Origin: Leifsonia sp. CL147
GTDB taxonomy: Bacteria; Actinomycetota; Actinomycetes; Actinomycetales; Microbacteriaceae
NCBI RefSeq assembly: GCF_900114565.1
Contig: NZ_FOTM01000004.1
Span: forward strand, 1-64,000
Reading direction: 5' to 3'
DNA length: 64,000 nucleotides
The position numbers and the translations under genes were made by a program. Numbering within the stretch: position 1 is the stretch's first letter; each line of letters opens with the position of its first letter. Under the pieces are notes generated by a model. The model was not told the origin of the DNA, ran no database searches, and saw only the letters and a list, made by a program, of their open reading frames with translations. Shown one piece after another: positions 9,411 through 18,875 of the stretch.

Positions 9411-9482
9411 CCACCGTCGAGTCCGCAGAGACTGCACGCGACACGCCGCAGCTGCGTGCAGTCTCTGCGGACTCGATGGAGG
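9411..9482. terminator. Large 29-bp-stem hairpin between convergent genes (family member 2)
   Basis: Arms 9411-9439 and 9454-9482 pair over 29 bp with two irregular positions and a 14-nt loop. It lies between the membrane protein gene and ribH, which converge. It shares CCACCGTCGAGT and AGACTGCACG with the 3782-3867 hairpin, but the intervening 6 bp differ on both arms, keeping the pairing. Confidence 0.7.
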
Positions 9483-9498
9483 GGCTGGGGCAGTACAG

Positions 9499-9975
9499 CT
9501 ACGCGCGGAGAGTTCGGAGGGCGAGGGCGGTGGCGAGGGCGGCGTGAGCCGCCTCGGCGCCCTTGTCCTCTTTCGAGCCGGGGAGGCCGGAGCGGTCGAT
9601 GCCCTGCGCCTCGTCGTCCAGCGTGAGCACGCCGAAGCCGACCGGCTTGCCCGTGTCGAGTGCGACGCGGGTCAGACCGTCGGTCGCCGCCGCCGAGACG
9701 TACTCGAAGTGCGGGGTGCCGCCGCGGATGATGACGCCGAGCGCCACCACCGCGTCGGCGCCCGCCTCGAGGGCGGCCTTGCTCACCACGGGGAGCTCGA
9801 AGCTTCCCGGGACGCGGACCAGCGTGTGCGTGGCGCCCGACGCCTCCAAAGTCCGCTGCGCGCCCGCGACGAGGGCCTCGCTGATGGTCTCGTGCCAGCG
9901 GCCGGCCACGACGACGACGTTCAGGCCGCTCCCGTCGATCCGCTCCTCGGCGCTGGGGGCTCCGGCTCCGCTCAT
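9499..9975 (-). CDS. ribH: 6,7-dimethyl-8-ribityllumazine synthase
   Basis: The enzyme condenses 5-amino-6-ribitylaminouracil with 3,4-dihydroxy-2-butanone-4-phosphate, the penultimate step of riboflavin synthesis. Its 158 residues are normal for the family. Visible motifs are [36 protein letters not shown] and [12 protein letters not shown]. Its ATG overlaps the ribBA stop (ATGA), so it is the last, translationally coupled gene of the rib operon. Confidence 0.96.
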   Translation of the reverse strand: MSGAGAPSAEERIDGSGLNVVVVAGRWHETISEALVAGAQRTLEASGATHTLVRVPGSFELPVVSKAALEAGADAVVALGVIIRGGTPHFEYVSAAATDGLTRVALDTGKPVGFGVLTLDDEAQGIDRSGLPGSKEDKGAEAAHAALATALALRTLRA

Positions 9976-11282
9976 CGTGTGGTCCTCCCTGCTGCGAATC
10001 CCGCAGCCGTCTCGTCGGTCTCATCCGTCGGGGACAACGGGTCGATGTCCCCGATCGCGTGACCCATCCGGTCGCGCTTGGTCTCCAGGTAGCCCTCGTT
10101 GAAGGCGCCGATGCCGACGACGAGCGGCACGCGCTCCTCGACGGCGATTCCGTGCTCCTCGAGCTGGCGGACCTTCTCCGGGTTGTTGGTCAGCAGGCGA
10201 ACCGACTCGATCCCCAGATCCTGCAGGATCGCCGTGGCCGCACCGTAGTCGCGGGCGTCGATCGGCAGGCCGAGGGCGAGGTTCGCGTCGAGGGTGTCGA
10301 GTCCCTCCTCCTGCAGCTTGTAGGCGCGGAGCTTGTTGATCAGGCCGATGCCGCGTCCCTCGTGGCCGCGCAGGTAGACGACGATGCCGCCTTCGCGCTG
10401 GATGGTGTCGAGCGCCGCATCGAGCTGCGGACCGCACTCGCACTTCAGCGACCCGAACGCCTCACCCGTGAGGCACTCCGAGTGGACGCGGACCAGCGTG
10501 CCGTCCCTGCGGGGGGTCCCTGCGACGATCGCCACGTGGTCGGCGCCGGTCGTCCGGTCGCGGTAGGCGCGCATCCGGAACGGCCCGTGCGTCGTCGGGA
10601 CGGTCGTCTCCACCTCGAAGATCACCCGCGAGGTCTCCGGGACGGGCGCGACGGCCTCCAGAGGCTGGTCGCAGTGGAACTCCTGCAGGTAGGCGATGAG
10701 GGCCTCGATGGTGACGACGAGCACGCCCTCGCGCTGACCGAGCTCGATGAGTCCGGGCAGGCGCATCATCTCGCCGTCGTCGGCGACGATCTCCGCGATC
10801 GCACCCACGGGCGTCATCCCCGCCAGGAGGAGCAGGTCGACCGCAGCCTCCGTGTGCCCGTCGCGTTCGCGGACACCACCCTCGACCGCACGCAGGGGCA
10901 GGATGTGGCCCGGCCGGTGGAGGCTCGCCGGCGTGCTGTCGAGGTTCGCCAGCACGCGAAGCGTGTGCGCGCGGTCGGCGGCACTGATGCCGGTGGAGAA
11001 GCGGTCGGCCGCATCCACGCTGACCGTGTAGTTGGTGCCGCGGGCGTCCTCGTTGGCGACGACCATGACCGGCAGCTCCAGCCGGTCCGCGATCTCGTTG
11101 GTCATCGGCGCGCAGATGAAGCCGGACGAGTGCTTGACCGTCCAGGCGATCCACTCCTGGCTGGCGAGCTCGGCGGCGATCAGCACGTCGCCCTCGTTCT
11201 CTCGACTCTCGTTGTCGACGACGATGACCGGACGGCCCGCCCGCAGTTCCGCGAGGGCCTCGGGGATGGTGGCCAGACTCAT
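9972..11282 (-). CDS. ribBA: Bifunctional DHBP synthase / GTP cyclohydrolase II
   Basis: The 436-residue fusion supplies both precursors of riboflavin. The N-terminal half (to about 205) is 3,4-dihydroxy-2-butanone-4-phosphate synthase, with [17 protein letters not shown] and the [16 protein letters not shown]-type region. The C-terminal half is GTP cyclohydrolase II, with zinc ligands in [17 protein letters not shown] (about 268-284) and the catalytic [10 protein letters not shown] start further upstream is open but unsupported; ATG 11282 overlaps the ribE stop (ATGA). The gene is the third of the rib operon and lies under the FMN riboswitch. Confidence 0.96.
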   Translation of the reverse strand: MSLATIPEALAELRAGRPVIVVDNESRENEGDVLIAAELASQEWIAWTVKHSSGFICAPMTNEIADRLELPVMVVANEDARGTNYTVSVDAADRFSTGISAADRAHTLRVLANLDSTPASLHRPGHILPLRAVEGGVRERDGHTEAAVDLLLLAGMTPVGAIAEIVADDGEMMRLPGLIELGQREGVLVVTIEALIAYLQEFHCDQPLEAVAPVPETSRVIFEVETTVPTTHGPFRMRAYRDRTTGADHVAIVAGTPRRDGTLVRVHSECLTGEAFGSLKCECGPQLDAALDTIQREGGIVVYLRGHEGRGIGLINKLRAYKLQEEGLDTLDANLALGLPIDARDYGAATAILQDLGIESVRLLTNNPEKVRQLEEHGIAVEERVPLVVGIGAFNEGYLETKRDRMGHAIGDIDPLSPTDETDETAAGFAAGRTTR

Positions 11283-11908
11283 GACGCGCTCCGTTCGCTC
11301 AGTTCCGGTTCGAGCGCGAGCATGCGCTCCACATGACGGGCGAGGATGTCCGTCTCGATGTTGACGCGGTCGCCCGCGACGCGGTCGCCGAGGGTCGTCG
11401 CCACCAGGGTCTCGGGGATGAGGGACACCTCGAACCAGCCGTCCTCGCGCCCGCCGCCCACGGCGCTGACCGTGAGCGAGACGCCGTCGATCGCGATGGA
11501 GCCCTTGCGCGCCACGAGGGGCGCGTGCTCCGGGTCGAGGCTCAGCCGGACGACGCGCCAGGCGCTGCCGTCCGTGACCGAGAGAACGGTGGAGGTGCCG
11601 TCGATGTGGCCCTGGACGATGTGCCCGCCGAGGCGGTCGCCGACCTGCGCCGCTCGCTCCAGATTGACCGGGCGGCCGGGCTGGACGTCGTCCAGCGTGC
11701 TCATGATGAGGGTCTCGGCCATCACATCCGCCGTGAACGTCTCCGCGTCCTTGTCGATCACGGTGAGGCAGACGCCGCTGACCGAGATGGAGTCGCCGTG
11801 CCGGGCGTCGCTGACGGCGAGCGGTCCCCGGACGGTGACCCGCGCGGCGTCCGCGCTGCGCTCGACGGCGGTGATCTCGCCCAGCTCTTCGATGATTCCG
11901 GTGAACAT
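11279..11908 (-). CDS. ribE: Riboflavin synthase, alpha chain
   Basis: This 209-residue protein dismutates two lumazines to riboflavin. It shows the duplicated barrel of the family: MFTGIIEELGEI opens the first repeat and FTADVMAETL closes it; GHIVQGHIDGT starts the second and FEVSLIPETL closes it. The start follows the ribD stop by 2 nt, and its ribosome site (AGGAGA) lies inside the end of ribD. Its stop overlaps ribBA. Confidence 0.96.
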   Translation of the reverse strand: MFTGIIEELGEITAVERSADAARVTVRGPLAVSDARHGDSISVSGVCLTVIDKDAETFTADVMAETLIMSTLDDVQPGRPVNLERAAQVGDRLGGHIVQGHIDGTSTVLSVTDGSAWRVVRLSLDPEHAPLVARKGSIAIDGVSLTVSAVGGGREDGWFEVSLIPETLVATTLGDRVAGDRVNIETDILARHVERMLALEPELSERSAS

Positions 11909-11910
11909 GG

Positions 11911-13086
11911 TCAGTTCTCCTGTCCGGCTGGGAGCGGGGCCCCGGCGTCGGTGGTCTGGGTGTCGGTGGTCCGGGTGTCGGTGGTCGGGATGCCGGAGCG
12001 CGGGAAGGCGTCGGCGCCGCCGGGAACGGTACCGACGCGTTCGGTACCGACGCGCTCGGCACCGACGCGAACGGCACCCACAGGAACGGGGACGGCACGG
12101 ATGAGCAGGTCGCCGCCGAGCTGTTCGACCTCGAGGATCCGCAGCCTCCGCTGATCGCCGATCGTCTCGACGCCGATGTCGCCGAGCGCGACGCGCGGTC
12201 CGCCGAGGAGCGTCGGCGCCAGGTAGACGGCGTACTCGTCCACCAGGCCCGCCGCCACGAAGGCACTCGCCAGGGTCGGCCCGCCCTCCACGTACGCTCG
12301 GCGGAAGCCCCGCTGGTGCAGGTCGGCGACGACCTCGTGCAGGTCGTGGGTCCCTTCGAAGATCACGGGATGCGGATGGCGGAAGACGGCGGCATCCTTC
12401 GGGATGGCGCGGGTGCCGATCACCACCGGCGTCGGCTGGGTGCGCATCAGCTCCCCGGCGTCGCCGCGCGCGGTCAGGCTCGGGTCGTCGGCCAGCACCG
12501 TTCCGGTGCCGACGACGATCGCGTCCGAGGCTTCGCGCTGCTCGTGCACCCGCTGGCGCGCTGCTGCGCCGGTGATCCAGCGGCTCGTTCCGTCGGCCGC
12601 TGCGGCGCGGCCGTCCAGGCTGCTCGCCCACTTCACGACGATGTAGGGCCGGCCGAGGCGCGCGGCGGTCAGCCAGTCGCCGAGGAAGGCCTCGACCTCG
12701 TCGCGGAGCACTCCGCCGATCACGTCGACGCCCGCCTCCCGCAGCCGCTCAGCGCCCCCGCCGGAGTGGCGGCCCGGATCGGCGGTGCCGTAGACGACGC
12801 GCGCCACGCCCGCGGCGATCAGCGCTTCCGAGCAGGGACCGGTGTGGCCCCAGTGGTTGCACGGCTCGAGGGTGACGACGGCTGTCGCCCCGCGGGCGCC
12901 GCCCTCCGGCAGCTTGCTCAGCGCATCCACTTCGGCGTGCGGGGTGCCGACACCGCGATGCCAGCCCTCGGCGAGGAGGTGACTGTCGGGGTCCAGGAGG
13001 ACGCAGCCGACTCGCGGGTTCACGCCCGTGGCCGGGCCGTTCGCCGCCAGCTCGAGGGCCGTGCGCATGGGGGCTTCCCACGTCAT
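11911..13086 (-). CDS. ribD: Bifunctional diaminohydroxyphosphoribosylaminopyrimidine deaminase / reductase
   Basis: The protein carries out the second and third steps of the riboflavin pathway. The deaminase domain has zinc ligands in HAEVDAL (about 52) and PCNHWGHTGPC (about 78-88). The reductase domain follows (IVVKWASSLDGR, YVEGGPTLASAF). The start MTWEAPMRTALELA is chosen because family members begin with this helix; a GTG 36 nt upstream is possible. The last 45 or so residues are unusual: VG-x-x-R and TTDT repeats encoded by 15-bp minisatellites extend past the normal end of the fold. It is first in the operon, directly after the FMN riboswitch. Confidence 0.95.
   Translation of the reverse strand: MTWEAPMRTALELAANGPATGVNPRVGCVLLDPDSHLLAEGWHRGVGTPHAEVDALSKLPEGGARGATAVVTLEPCNHWGHTGPCSEALIAAGVARVVYGTADPGRHSGGGAERLREAGVDVIGGVLRDEVEAFLGDWLTAARLGRPYIVVKWASSLDGRAAAADGTSRWITGAAARQRVHEQREASDAIVVGTGTVLADDPSLTARGDAGELMRTQPTPVVIGTRAIPKDAAVFRHPHPVIFEGTHDLHEVVADLHQRGFRRAYVEGGPTLASAFVAAGLVDEYAVYLAPTLLGGPRVALGDIGVETIGDQRRLRILEVEQLGGDLLIRAVPVPVGAVRVGAERVGTERVGTVPGGADAFPRSGIPTTDTRTTDTQTTDAGAPLPAGQEN
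11947..12078. repeat. Two 15-bp in-frame minisatellites at the ribD 3' end
   Basis: GTCGGTGGTCTGGGT-type units start at 11947, 11962 and 11977. GGTACCGACGCGTTC-type units start at 12028, 12043 and 12058. Both keep the reading frame and encode the repetitive C-terminal tail of RibD. Confidence 0.8.
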
Positions 13087-13157
13087 CCCGTTGCCATCCC
13101 GTCTCTCGTCGAGACGTGTCACCGGGGTCGCGCGGGCGTCGGCCTCTCAGGACCGCC

Positions 13158-13312
13158 CGCCGTGCTGCCTCCCATCCGGACTGAGCGACAGGCCTGAGCC
13201 TGACGCATTACCGTCGGTGCCGGAATTCCACCGGCTCAGCAGGGCGCCTGGGCGTCCCGCTCGCGGACTGTCACCGCCGGTTCGGACTTTCACCGACCCC
13301 GGAGCACGTGTT
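13158..13312 (-). ncRNA. FMN riboswitch (RFN element) of the rib operon
   Basis: Read on the minus strand, the conserved RFN core is present in order: a GTGCTCC arm, GGGGTCGGTGAAAGTCC, AACCGGCGGTGACAGTCC, GGTGGAATTCCGGCACCG, and the closing AGTCCGGATGGGAG with GCAGCACG pairing back to the first arm. It ends about 75 nt before the ribD start and should reduce expression of ribD-ribE-ribBA-ribH when FMN is high. Confidence 0.95.
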
Positions 13313-13388
13313 TCGTTGTCGAGTGTAGATCAACGCAGGGGGACGTCGTCTATTCCCGTTGCGGATGCGACGCCCGGTGACGCTCCCC

Positions 13389-14441
13389 TCAGGCGGCCGT
13401 GACGGCCTCGTCGGACTCGGTGTCCTGCCGCTGGGCCACCGGGGCAGGACCGATCGGCGCGACGGGCTGCGTGAGCTGCACGAGGGCGCGAGCCGTCCCT
13501 TCGTCCACGATCAGGTCGGTGATGAGGCCGGCTGCGAGCGCACCGCGGAGGCTGTGCACCTTCGAGGGCCCGGAGACGATGCAGACCCGCCGCGGGACGC
13601 GCGTGATCAGGTCGATGTCCGGCCCGCTCGCGCGTTCATTGAGGGGGATGCCGTGGTGACTGCCGTCCTCGCGGAAGAACACCGTGGCGACATCGCCGAC
13701 CACGCCGGAGGCATCGAGCGACTCGTAGTCCGCCTGGTCGAGGTACCCGCCGGCGTAGACGTGGGAGCGCACCTCCGAGAAGGGCGAACCGAGGCCGAAC
13801 AGGGCCACATCCATCCGTGCCTGGATGTCGAGGATGCGCCGCGTGCTCCGCTCGCGCCACATGGCGACCTTGGTCTGCGGGTCGTCGAACAGGGCGGGGA
13901 CCGGGAACTCCTGGATGGTGCCGGAGTACGTGTCGCCGAAGCGGCGGAGGATCTCGGAGGCGTACAGGACCCCGGTGGTGTAGGTGTTTCCTGCCCCGTT
14001 CAGCTGCACGAACTCGACGTTGTGCAGCTCCTTGGGGATGAGGTGCCGGCTCAGCGCGCTCATCGTCGAGCCCCACGCGACCCCGACCGTCTGGTTGGAG
14101 TCGATGAAGCGGTCGAGAATCCGTGCAGCCGAGATCGCCACCCGCTCCAGCCGGTCGACGTCGCTGATCGCGCTCGGCATCGGGACGATGTGCGCGGCGA
14201 TGCCGTAGCGGTCGTGGATCGCCTGCTGGATGCGCGTCGCACCTTCGTGCGGCTCGGCGATCTGGATGGTCACCAGTCCCGACGACCGCGCGTAGCTGAG
14301 CAGCCGCGAGACGCTCGAGCGCGAGGTGTGCATCTCGTGCGCGATCGCCTCCATCGTGAGGTCCTGCATGTAATAGAGGTGACCGGCCTTGAGGGCGTCG
14401 CGGACCTTCTCGGGCAGGTGTTCGGTTTCGGGTTGGGGCAT
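13389..14441 (-). CDS. SorC/DeoR-family sugar-responsive transcriptional regulator
   Basis: The 350-residue protein has an N-terminal helix-turn-helix (about residues 26-50: TMEAIAHEMHTSRSSVSRLL). A C-terminal sugar-phosphate-binding domain follows, with VGVAWGSTMSAL, VQLNGAGN and LFGLGSPF. This is the SorC/CggR/DeoR-R architecture. The start at 14441 is supported by AAGAAGG 8 nt upstream; the frame is open further 5' without a ribosome site. The gene is divergent from glpD, and a TGCAC-GTAT-GTGCA palindrome lies between them. It probably regulates glycerol use, with a phosphorylated three-carbon compound as a plausible effector (inference). Confidence 0.88.
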   Translation of the reverse strand: MPQPETEHLPEKVRDALKAGHLYYMQDLTMEAIAHEMHTSRSSVSRLLSYARSSGLVTIQIAEPHEGATRIQQAIHDRYGIAAHIVPMPSAISDVDRLERVAISAARILDRFIDSNQTVGVAWGSTMSALSRHLIPKELHNVEFVQLNGAGNTYTTGVLYASEILRRFGDTYSGTIQEFPVPALFDDPQTKVAMWRERSTRRILDIQARMDVALFGLGSPFSEVRSHVYAGGYLDQADYESLDASGVVGDVATVFFREDGSHHGIPLNERASGPDIDLITRVPRRVCIVSGPSKVHSLRGALAAGLITDLIVDEGTARALVQLTQPVAPIGPAPVAQRQDTESDEAVTAA

Positions 14442-14486
14442 TCGGGGCCTTCTTCGCTGGGACGACTTCTCGGGGTGACGAGCTGG

Positions 14487-14500
14487 TGCACGTATGTGCA
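14487..14500. promoter_or_regulatory. Glp operator 1 (TGCAC-GTAT-GTGCA)
   Basis: A perfect 5-bp inverted repeat with a 4-nt centre lies between the SorC-type regulator and glpD. It matches the palindrome upstream of glpF, giving the shared pattern TGCACGNANGTGCA. Confidence 0.6.
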
Positions 14501-14580
14501 TGCGGCTTGATCGAAGTTGTGCTGCCATCGAAGACTATAACCGCACAGCACCGCCGAGCCAGAAGCATCAGGAGAAGATC

Positions 14581-16320
14581 GTGACGACGAAGTCGACCGC
14601 ACGCACCGAGGTCCAGCGCCTCCGAGACAACCCACGAGCACAGGTGCTCGTCGTCGGCGGCGGCATCAACGGGCTCGGCACGTTCCGCGACCTCGCCCTG
14701 CAGGGTGTGGATGTGGTGCTCGTCGAGAGCAACGACTTCGTCTCCGGAGCGTCGGCGGCCTCCAGCCACATGATCCACGGCGGCATCCGCTATCTCGAGA
14801 ACGGCGAGTTCCGCCTCGTGAAGGAGTCGGTCACCGAGCGCAACGGCCTGCTCAGGATCGCCCCGCACTACGTGAAGCCGCTCCAGACGACCATCCCGAT
14901 CTACTCCACGTTCTCCGGCATCCTCGCCGCACCCCTCCGGTTCCTCACTCACAAGCAGGGCACGCCGAAGGAGCGCGGGGCGTTCCTGATCAAGACCGGC
15001 CTGACGATCTACGACGCGTTCTCGCGCGACGGGGGCAGCGTCCCGCGCCACAGCTTCCACGGCAGGAAGAAGTCGCTGGAGGCGCTGCCCGCGCTGAACC
15101 CGGACCTGAAGTACACCGCCACCTACTTCGACGCCTCCGTGCACGATCCGGAGCGCCTCGCGCTCGACGTCCTTGCCGACGGGCTTGCCGCCGGGCCGCA
15201 CGCACGCGCCGTCAATTACGTGGAGGCCATCGGCGTCCGCGACGGAGGTGTCCTCGTCCGCGACCGCGAGACAGGCGAGGAGTTCGCCATCACAGCAGAC
15301 GTCGTCGTCAACGCCTCCGGCCCCTGGACGGATCTGACGAACGCCGCCCTCGGCGAGGCGACGCGTTACATGGGCGGCACCAAGGGCTCCCACATCGTGC
15401 TCGACAATCCCGAGCTCCTCGAAGCCTGCCGGGGCCGCGAGCTGTTCTTCGAGAACAACGACGGCCGGATCGTCCTGATCTACCCGCTGAAGGGCCGGGT
15501 CATGGTCGGCACCACGGACATCGATGCCGACATGTCCCAGCGCGCGGTGATCACCGAGGACGAGATCGACTACTTCATCGAACTGGTCTCGCACGTTTTC
15601 CCAGCGATCCCGGTCACCCGGGAGCAGATCGTCTACACCTTCTCGGGCGTGCGCCCGCTGCCGCACCACGACGACACGGCGCCCGGATTCGTCTCCCGCG
15701 ACTACCGCATCGTCCCGGGAACGATTCCGGGCCTCGGCGGCACCCGCGTCCTCAGCCTGGTGGGCGGCAAGTGGACCACCTTCCGGGCACTGAGCGAGCA
15801 CCTCGCGAACGAGACGCTGCAGGCACTCGGCGCCGAGCGCACGGTCCAGACGCTCGGTCTGCCGATCGGCGGAGGGGCCGGCTTCCCGACCACGCCGCAG
15901 ACGGAGCGCGACTGGATCGCCCGGTACGGTGCGGATGTCGGCGCCGAGCGCGCTGCGACCCTGCTGCACCGCTACGGGACGAGGGCGACGTTCGTCATCG
16001 ACGCCATCGCCGGGCGGGAAGGTGAGGACACGCCCCTCGCCGCCGCGCCGGGCTATTCGCACGCCGAGATCGACCACCTGGTCCGCAGCGAGCATGTCGT
16101 GCACCTCGCCGACGTCTTCCTGCGCCGCACCAGCCTCGCCTTCACCGGTGCCATCACACTTCCGCTCGTGCACGAGATCGGCGAAATCGCAGCAACCGCG
16201 CTGGGATGGTCGCCAAATCGTCGCGCCGAGGAGGAAGATTCGTTCGTAGCGGACCTCGCCGACGCCCATCGGGTACAGCTGAAGTCGGGGGATGGGAGCG
16301 AAGCCGCTGCTGTTCGATAA
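14581..16320 (+). CDS. glpD: Glycerol-3-phosphate dehydrogenase (FAD-dependent)
   Basis: The enzyme oxidises glycerol-3-phosphate to dihydroxyacetone phosphate at the membrane and passes electrons to quinone. The 579 residues have the FAD-binding VVGGGINGLG near the N-terminus, then SSHMIHGGIRYLE and GVRPLPHHDD, and a C-terminal helical domain. The start is GTG 14581 with GGAGAAG just upstream. A -10-like TATAAC lies at 14536. The stop codon overlaps glp operator 2, so regulation of glpF begins inside the end of this gene. Confidence 0.96.
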   Translation: MTTKSTARTEVQRLRDNPRAQVLVVGGGINGLGTFRDLALQGVDVVLVESNDFVSGASAASSHMIHGGIRYLENGEFRLVKESVTERNGLLRIAPHYVKPLQTTIPIYSTFSGILAAPLRFLTHKQGTPKERGAFLIKTGLTIYDAFSRDGGSVPRHSFHGRKKSLEALPALNPDLKYTATYFDASVHDPERLALDVLADGLAAGPHARAVNYVEAIGVRDGGVLVRDRETGEEFAITADVVVNASGPWTDLTNAALGEATRYMGGTKGSHIVLDNPELLEACRGRELFFENNDGRIVLIYPLKGRVMVGTTDIDADMSQRAVITEDEIDYFIELVSHVFPAIPVTREQIVYTFSGVRPLPHHDDTAPGFVSRDYRIVPGTIPGLGGTRVLSLVGGKWTTFRALSEHLANETLQALGAERTVQTLGLPIGGGAGFPTTPQTERDWIARYGADVGAERAATLLHRYGTRATFVIDAIAGREGEDTPLAAAPGYSHAEIDHLVRSEHVVHLADVFLRRTSLAFTGAITLPLVHEIGEIAATALGWSPNRRAEEEDSFVADLADAHRVQLKSGDGSEAAAVR

Positions 16321-16335
16321 TGCACGAACGTGCAT
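16320..16335. promoter_or_regulatory. Glp operator 2 (ATGCACG-AA-CGTGCAT)
   Basis: A perfect 16-bp palindrome overlaps the last base of the glpD stop codon and lies about 120 bp upstream of glpF. It shares TGCACG-NA-NGTGCA with operator 1. Confidence 0.65.
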
Positions 16336-16347
16336 GACAGGGTTCTT

Positions 16348-16377
16348 GTCACCGCGAGCGTGGCCGCAATAGCGTTC
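16348..16377 (+). promoter_or_regulatory. Candidate glpF promoter
   Basis: TTGTCA at 16345-16350 and TAGCGT about 18 bp downstream form a reasonable -35/-10 pair just after operator 2. A repressor at operator 2 would sit next to this -35. This is inferred from spacing alone. Confidence 0.3.
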
Positions 16378-16453
16378 ACAATGCCCACCCTGACAAGAGC
16401 CTCACCAGAACGCACGACAGGGTGCGGGTCAACGGAACAACTGGAAGGTCAAC

Positions 16454-17224
16454 GTGGACAATTTAGGTGTGGATTTCCTGTCCGAGCTGGTGGGCACAGC
16501 GATGCTGGTCCTCCTCGGTACGGGTGTGGTGGCGAACGTCGCCCTCATCAGGAACAAGGGCTTCAATGGCGGGTTCCTGATGGTGAACATCGGCTGGGGC
16601 ATCGCGGTGTTCTCCGGGGTGGTGGTCGCGTACAACTCGGGCGCCCATCTCAACCCGGCGGTCACCCTCGGGCTCGTGGCCAACGGGGCGACCCACTTCG
16701 GTGTCGGCAAAGCCGTCGTCGACGTGAACGTCGTCACCATCGTGGTGTTCATCCTGGCCCAGCTGATAGGTGCCATCATCGGCGCCGTCATCACCTGGCT
16801 GGCCTACAAGAAGCACTTCGACGAGGAGCCGGACCCCGCGAACAAGCTCGGCGTGTTCTCGACCGGCCCCGCCATCCGCACCTATGCGTGGAACCTCGTC
16901 ACGGAGATCGTCGGCACGTTCGTGCTGGTGTTCGTCGTGATCGCCTTCGGCCACCAGCCCGGTCAGGCCGTCGGCCTCGCCGCCCTCGGTGCGCTGCCCG
17001 TCGCACTGCTCGTGATCGGCATCGGCGCCAGCCTCGGCGGTCCGACCGGTTACGCGATCAACCCGGCCCGTGACCTCGGACCCCGCATCGCCCACGCCTT
17101 GCTCCCGATCCGGGGCAAGGGCCCGAGCGACTGGTCGTACTCCTGGATCCCGGTGGCGGGCCCGATCATCGGCGGTGTGCTGGCCGGCTGGCTCGCGATC
17201 CCGCTGCTCGTCATCCTCAAGTAA
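16454..17224 (+). CDS. glpF: Glycerol uptake facilitator (aquaglyceroporin)
   Basis: The 256-residue channel of the MIP family lets glycerol diffuse into the cell. Both NPA boxes are present (HLNPAVT near residue 64 and AINPARD near residue 202), with six membrane helices. The Asp after the second NPAR is the mark of glycerol-conducting members. The GTG start at 16454 has GGAAGG upstream. It lies between glpD and glpK, so uptake, phosphorylation and oxidation are encoded together. Confidence 0.95.
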   Translation: MDNLGVDFLSELVGTAMLVLLGTGVVANVALIRNKGFNGGFLMVNIGWGIAVFSGVVVAYNSGAHLNPAVTLGLVANGATHFGVGKAVVDVNVVTIVVFILAQLIGAIIGAVITWLAYKKHFDEEPDPANKLGVFSTGPAIRTYAWNLVTEIVGTFVLVFVVIAFGHQPGQAVGLAALGALPVALLVIGIGASLGGPTGYAINPARDLGPRIAHALLPIRGKGPSDWSYSWIPVAGPIIGGVLAGWLAIPLLVILK

Positions 17225-17229
17225 GACCC

Positions 17230-17260
17230 GGGGCCGGCCCGGACCATCCGGACCGGCCCC
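17230..17260 (+). terminator. GC-rich hairpin between glpF and glpK
   Basis: GGGGCCGGCCCGG pairs with CCGGACCGGCCCC (12 of 13 positions) and is followed by TTCT. It could reduce readthrough into glpK or protect the glpF 3' end. Confidence 0.6.
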
Positions 17261-17296
17261 TTCTGCTCCACCCCAAAGAGAACAAAGGAGTCACCA

Positions 17297-18817
17297 ATGG
17301 CCGACTACGTCGTCGCCATCGACCAGGGCACCACCAGTACCCGGGCGATCATTTTCGACAAGTCCGGATCGATCGTCTCGTCCGGACAGCTCGAGCACGA
17401 GCAGATCTTCCCGAGGGCCGGATGGGTCGAGCACAATCCGGTCGAGATCTGGAACAACACCCGCGAGGTCATCGGGCAGGCGCTGTCCAAGGCGGACCTC
17501 ACCCGTCACGACATCGCCGCCGTCGGCATCACCAACCAGCGCGAGACCGCGGTCGTGTGGGACAAGAACACCGGCGAGCCGGTGTACAACGCCATCGTCT
17601 GGCAGGATACGCGCACCCAGCCCATCGTCGACCGCCTGGCGGCCGACGGTGGCACCGAACGGTTCAAGCAGATCGTCGGCTTGCCGCTTGCGACGTACTT
17701 CTCCGGCACCAAGATCGTCTGGATCCTGGAGAACGTCGAGGGCGCTCGTGAGCGCGCAGAGGCGGGCGACCTGCTGTTCGGCACGACCGACAGCTGGGTC
17801 CTCTGGAACCTGACCGGCGGTCCGGACGGCGGCGTTCACGCCACCGACGTCACCAACGCCTCTCGCACGCTCTTCATGGACCTGGAGACGCTGAGCTGGC
17901 GCGACGACATCCTCGAGGTGTTCGGCGTGCCGAGGTCGATGCTCCCGGAGATCCGGAGCTCGTCCGAGGTCTACGGCACGGTGGAGTCCTCCAGCCTGCT
18001 GCGCGAAGTTCCCGTCGCGGGCATCCTGGGCGACCAGCAGGCCGCGACCTTCGGACAGGCGGCATTCGATCCGGGCGAGTCCAAGAACACCTACGGCACG
18101 GGCAACTTCCTCATCTTCAACACGGGTGAGGAGATCGTCCACTCCAAGAACGGCCTGCTCACCACGCTCGGCTACAAGCTGGGCGACGAGGCGCCGCACT
18201 ACGCTCTGGAGGGCTCGATCGCCGTCACCGGCTCGCTGGTGCAGTGGCTCCGCGACAACCTGGGGATCATCTCCAGCGCCCCGGAGATCGAGGAGCTGGC
18301 GAAGACTGTCGACGACAACGGCGGCGCCTACTTCGTGCCGGCGTTCTCGGGCCTGTTCGCGCCGTACTGGCGAGCGGATGCGCGCGGTGCGCTCGTCGGC
18401 CTGACCCGGTACGTGAACAAGGGCCACATCGCCCGTGCGGTCCTGGAGGCCACGGCCTTCCAGACGCGCGAGGTCCTGGATGCGGTCAACGCCGACTCCG
18501 GTGTGGACCTGCAGGAGCTGAAGGTCGACGGCGGCATGATCGCCAACAACACGCTCATGCAGTTCCAGGCCGACATCCTCGGCGTGCCCGTCGTGCGCCC
18601 GGTCGTCGCCGAGACGACCGCTCTCGGCGCCGCGTACGCGGCCGGCCTCGCGACCGGCTTCTGGGCGAACCTGGACGACCTGCGCAAGAACTGGCAGGAG
18701 GACCGCCGCTGGGAGCCCGCGATGGATGCGGACGAGCGCGACCGTCAGATCCGGCTCTGGAAGAAGGCCGTCACGAAGACCTTCGACTGGGTCGACGACG
18801 ACGTGCGCAACGCCTGA
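17297..18817 (+). CDS. glpK: Glycerol kinase
   Basis: This FGGY-family kinase makes sn-glycerol-3-phosphate from glycerol and ATP, trapping glycerol that enters through GlpF. The 506 residues include the N-terminal ATPase motif [19 protein letters not shown] and the substrate-contacting WQDTRT. The second half has GSLVQWL and [18 protein letters not shown] precedes the ATG. It ends at a strong terminator facing the convergent HAD gene. Confidence 0.97.
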   Translation: MADYVVAIDQGTTSTRAIIFDKSGSIVSSGQLEHEQIFPRAGWVEHNPVEIWNNTREVIGQALSKADLTRHDIAAVGITNQRETAVVWDKNTGEPVYNAIVWQDTRTQPIVDRLAADGGTERFKQIVGLPLATYFSGTKIVWILENVEGARERAEAGDLLFGTTDSWVLWNLTGGPDGGVHATDVTNASRTLFMDLETLSWRDDILEVFGVPRSMLPEIRSSSEVYGTVESSSLLREVPVAGILGDQQAATFGQAAFDPGESKNTYGTGNFLIFNTGEEIVHSKNGLLTTLGYKLGDEAPHYALEGSIAVTGSLVQWLRDNLGIISSAPEIEELAKTVDDNGGAYFVPAFSGLFAPYWRADARGALVGLTRYVNKGHIARAVLEATAFQTREVLDAVNADSGVDLQELKVDGGMIANNTLMQFQADILGVPVVRPVVAETTALGAAYAAGLATGFWANLDDLRKNWQEDRRWEPAMDADERDRQIRLWKKAVTKTFDWVDDDVRNA

Positions 18818-18830
18818 CCCGCCCCACACA

Positions 18831-18862
18831 GAAGCGCCGCCCGGTTCCGCCGGGCGGCGCTT
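18831..18862. terminator. Intrinsic terminator between glpK and the HAD gene
   Basis: GAAGCGCCGCCCGG and CCGGGCGGCGCTTC form a 14-bp stem with a very small loop. Its position between convergent genes lets it work on both strands. Confidence 0.8.
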
Positions 18863-18875
18863 CGCCGTGTCCGGG

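Noticed and set aside
13087-13157. Longer RibD start at GTG 13122
   Set aside because: It adds 12 residues outside the family alignment, and no ribosome site precedes it; not fully excluded.
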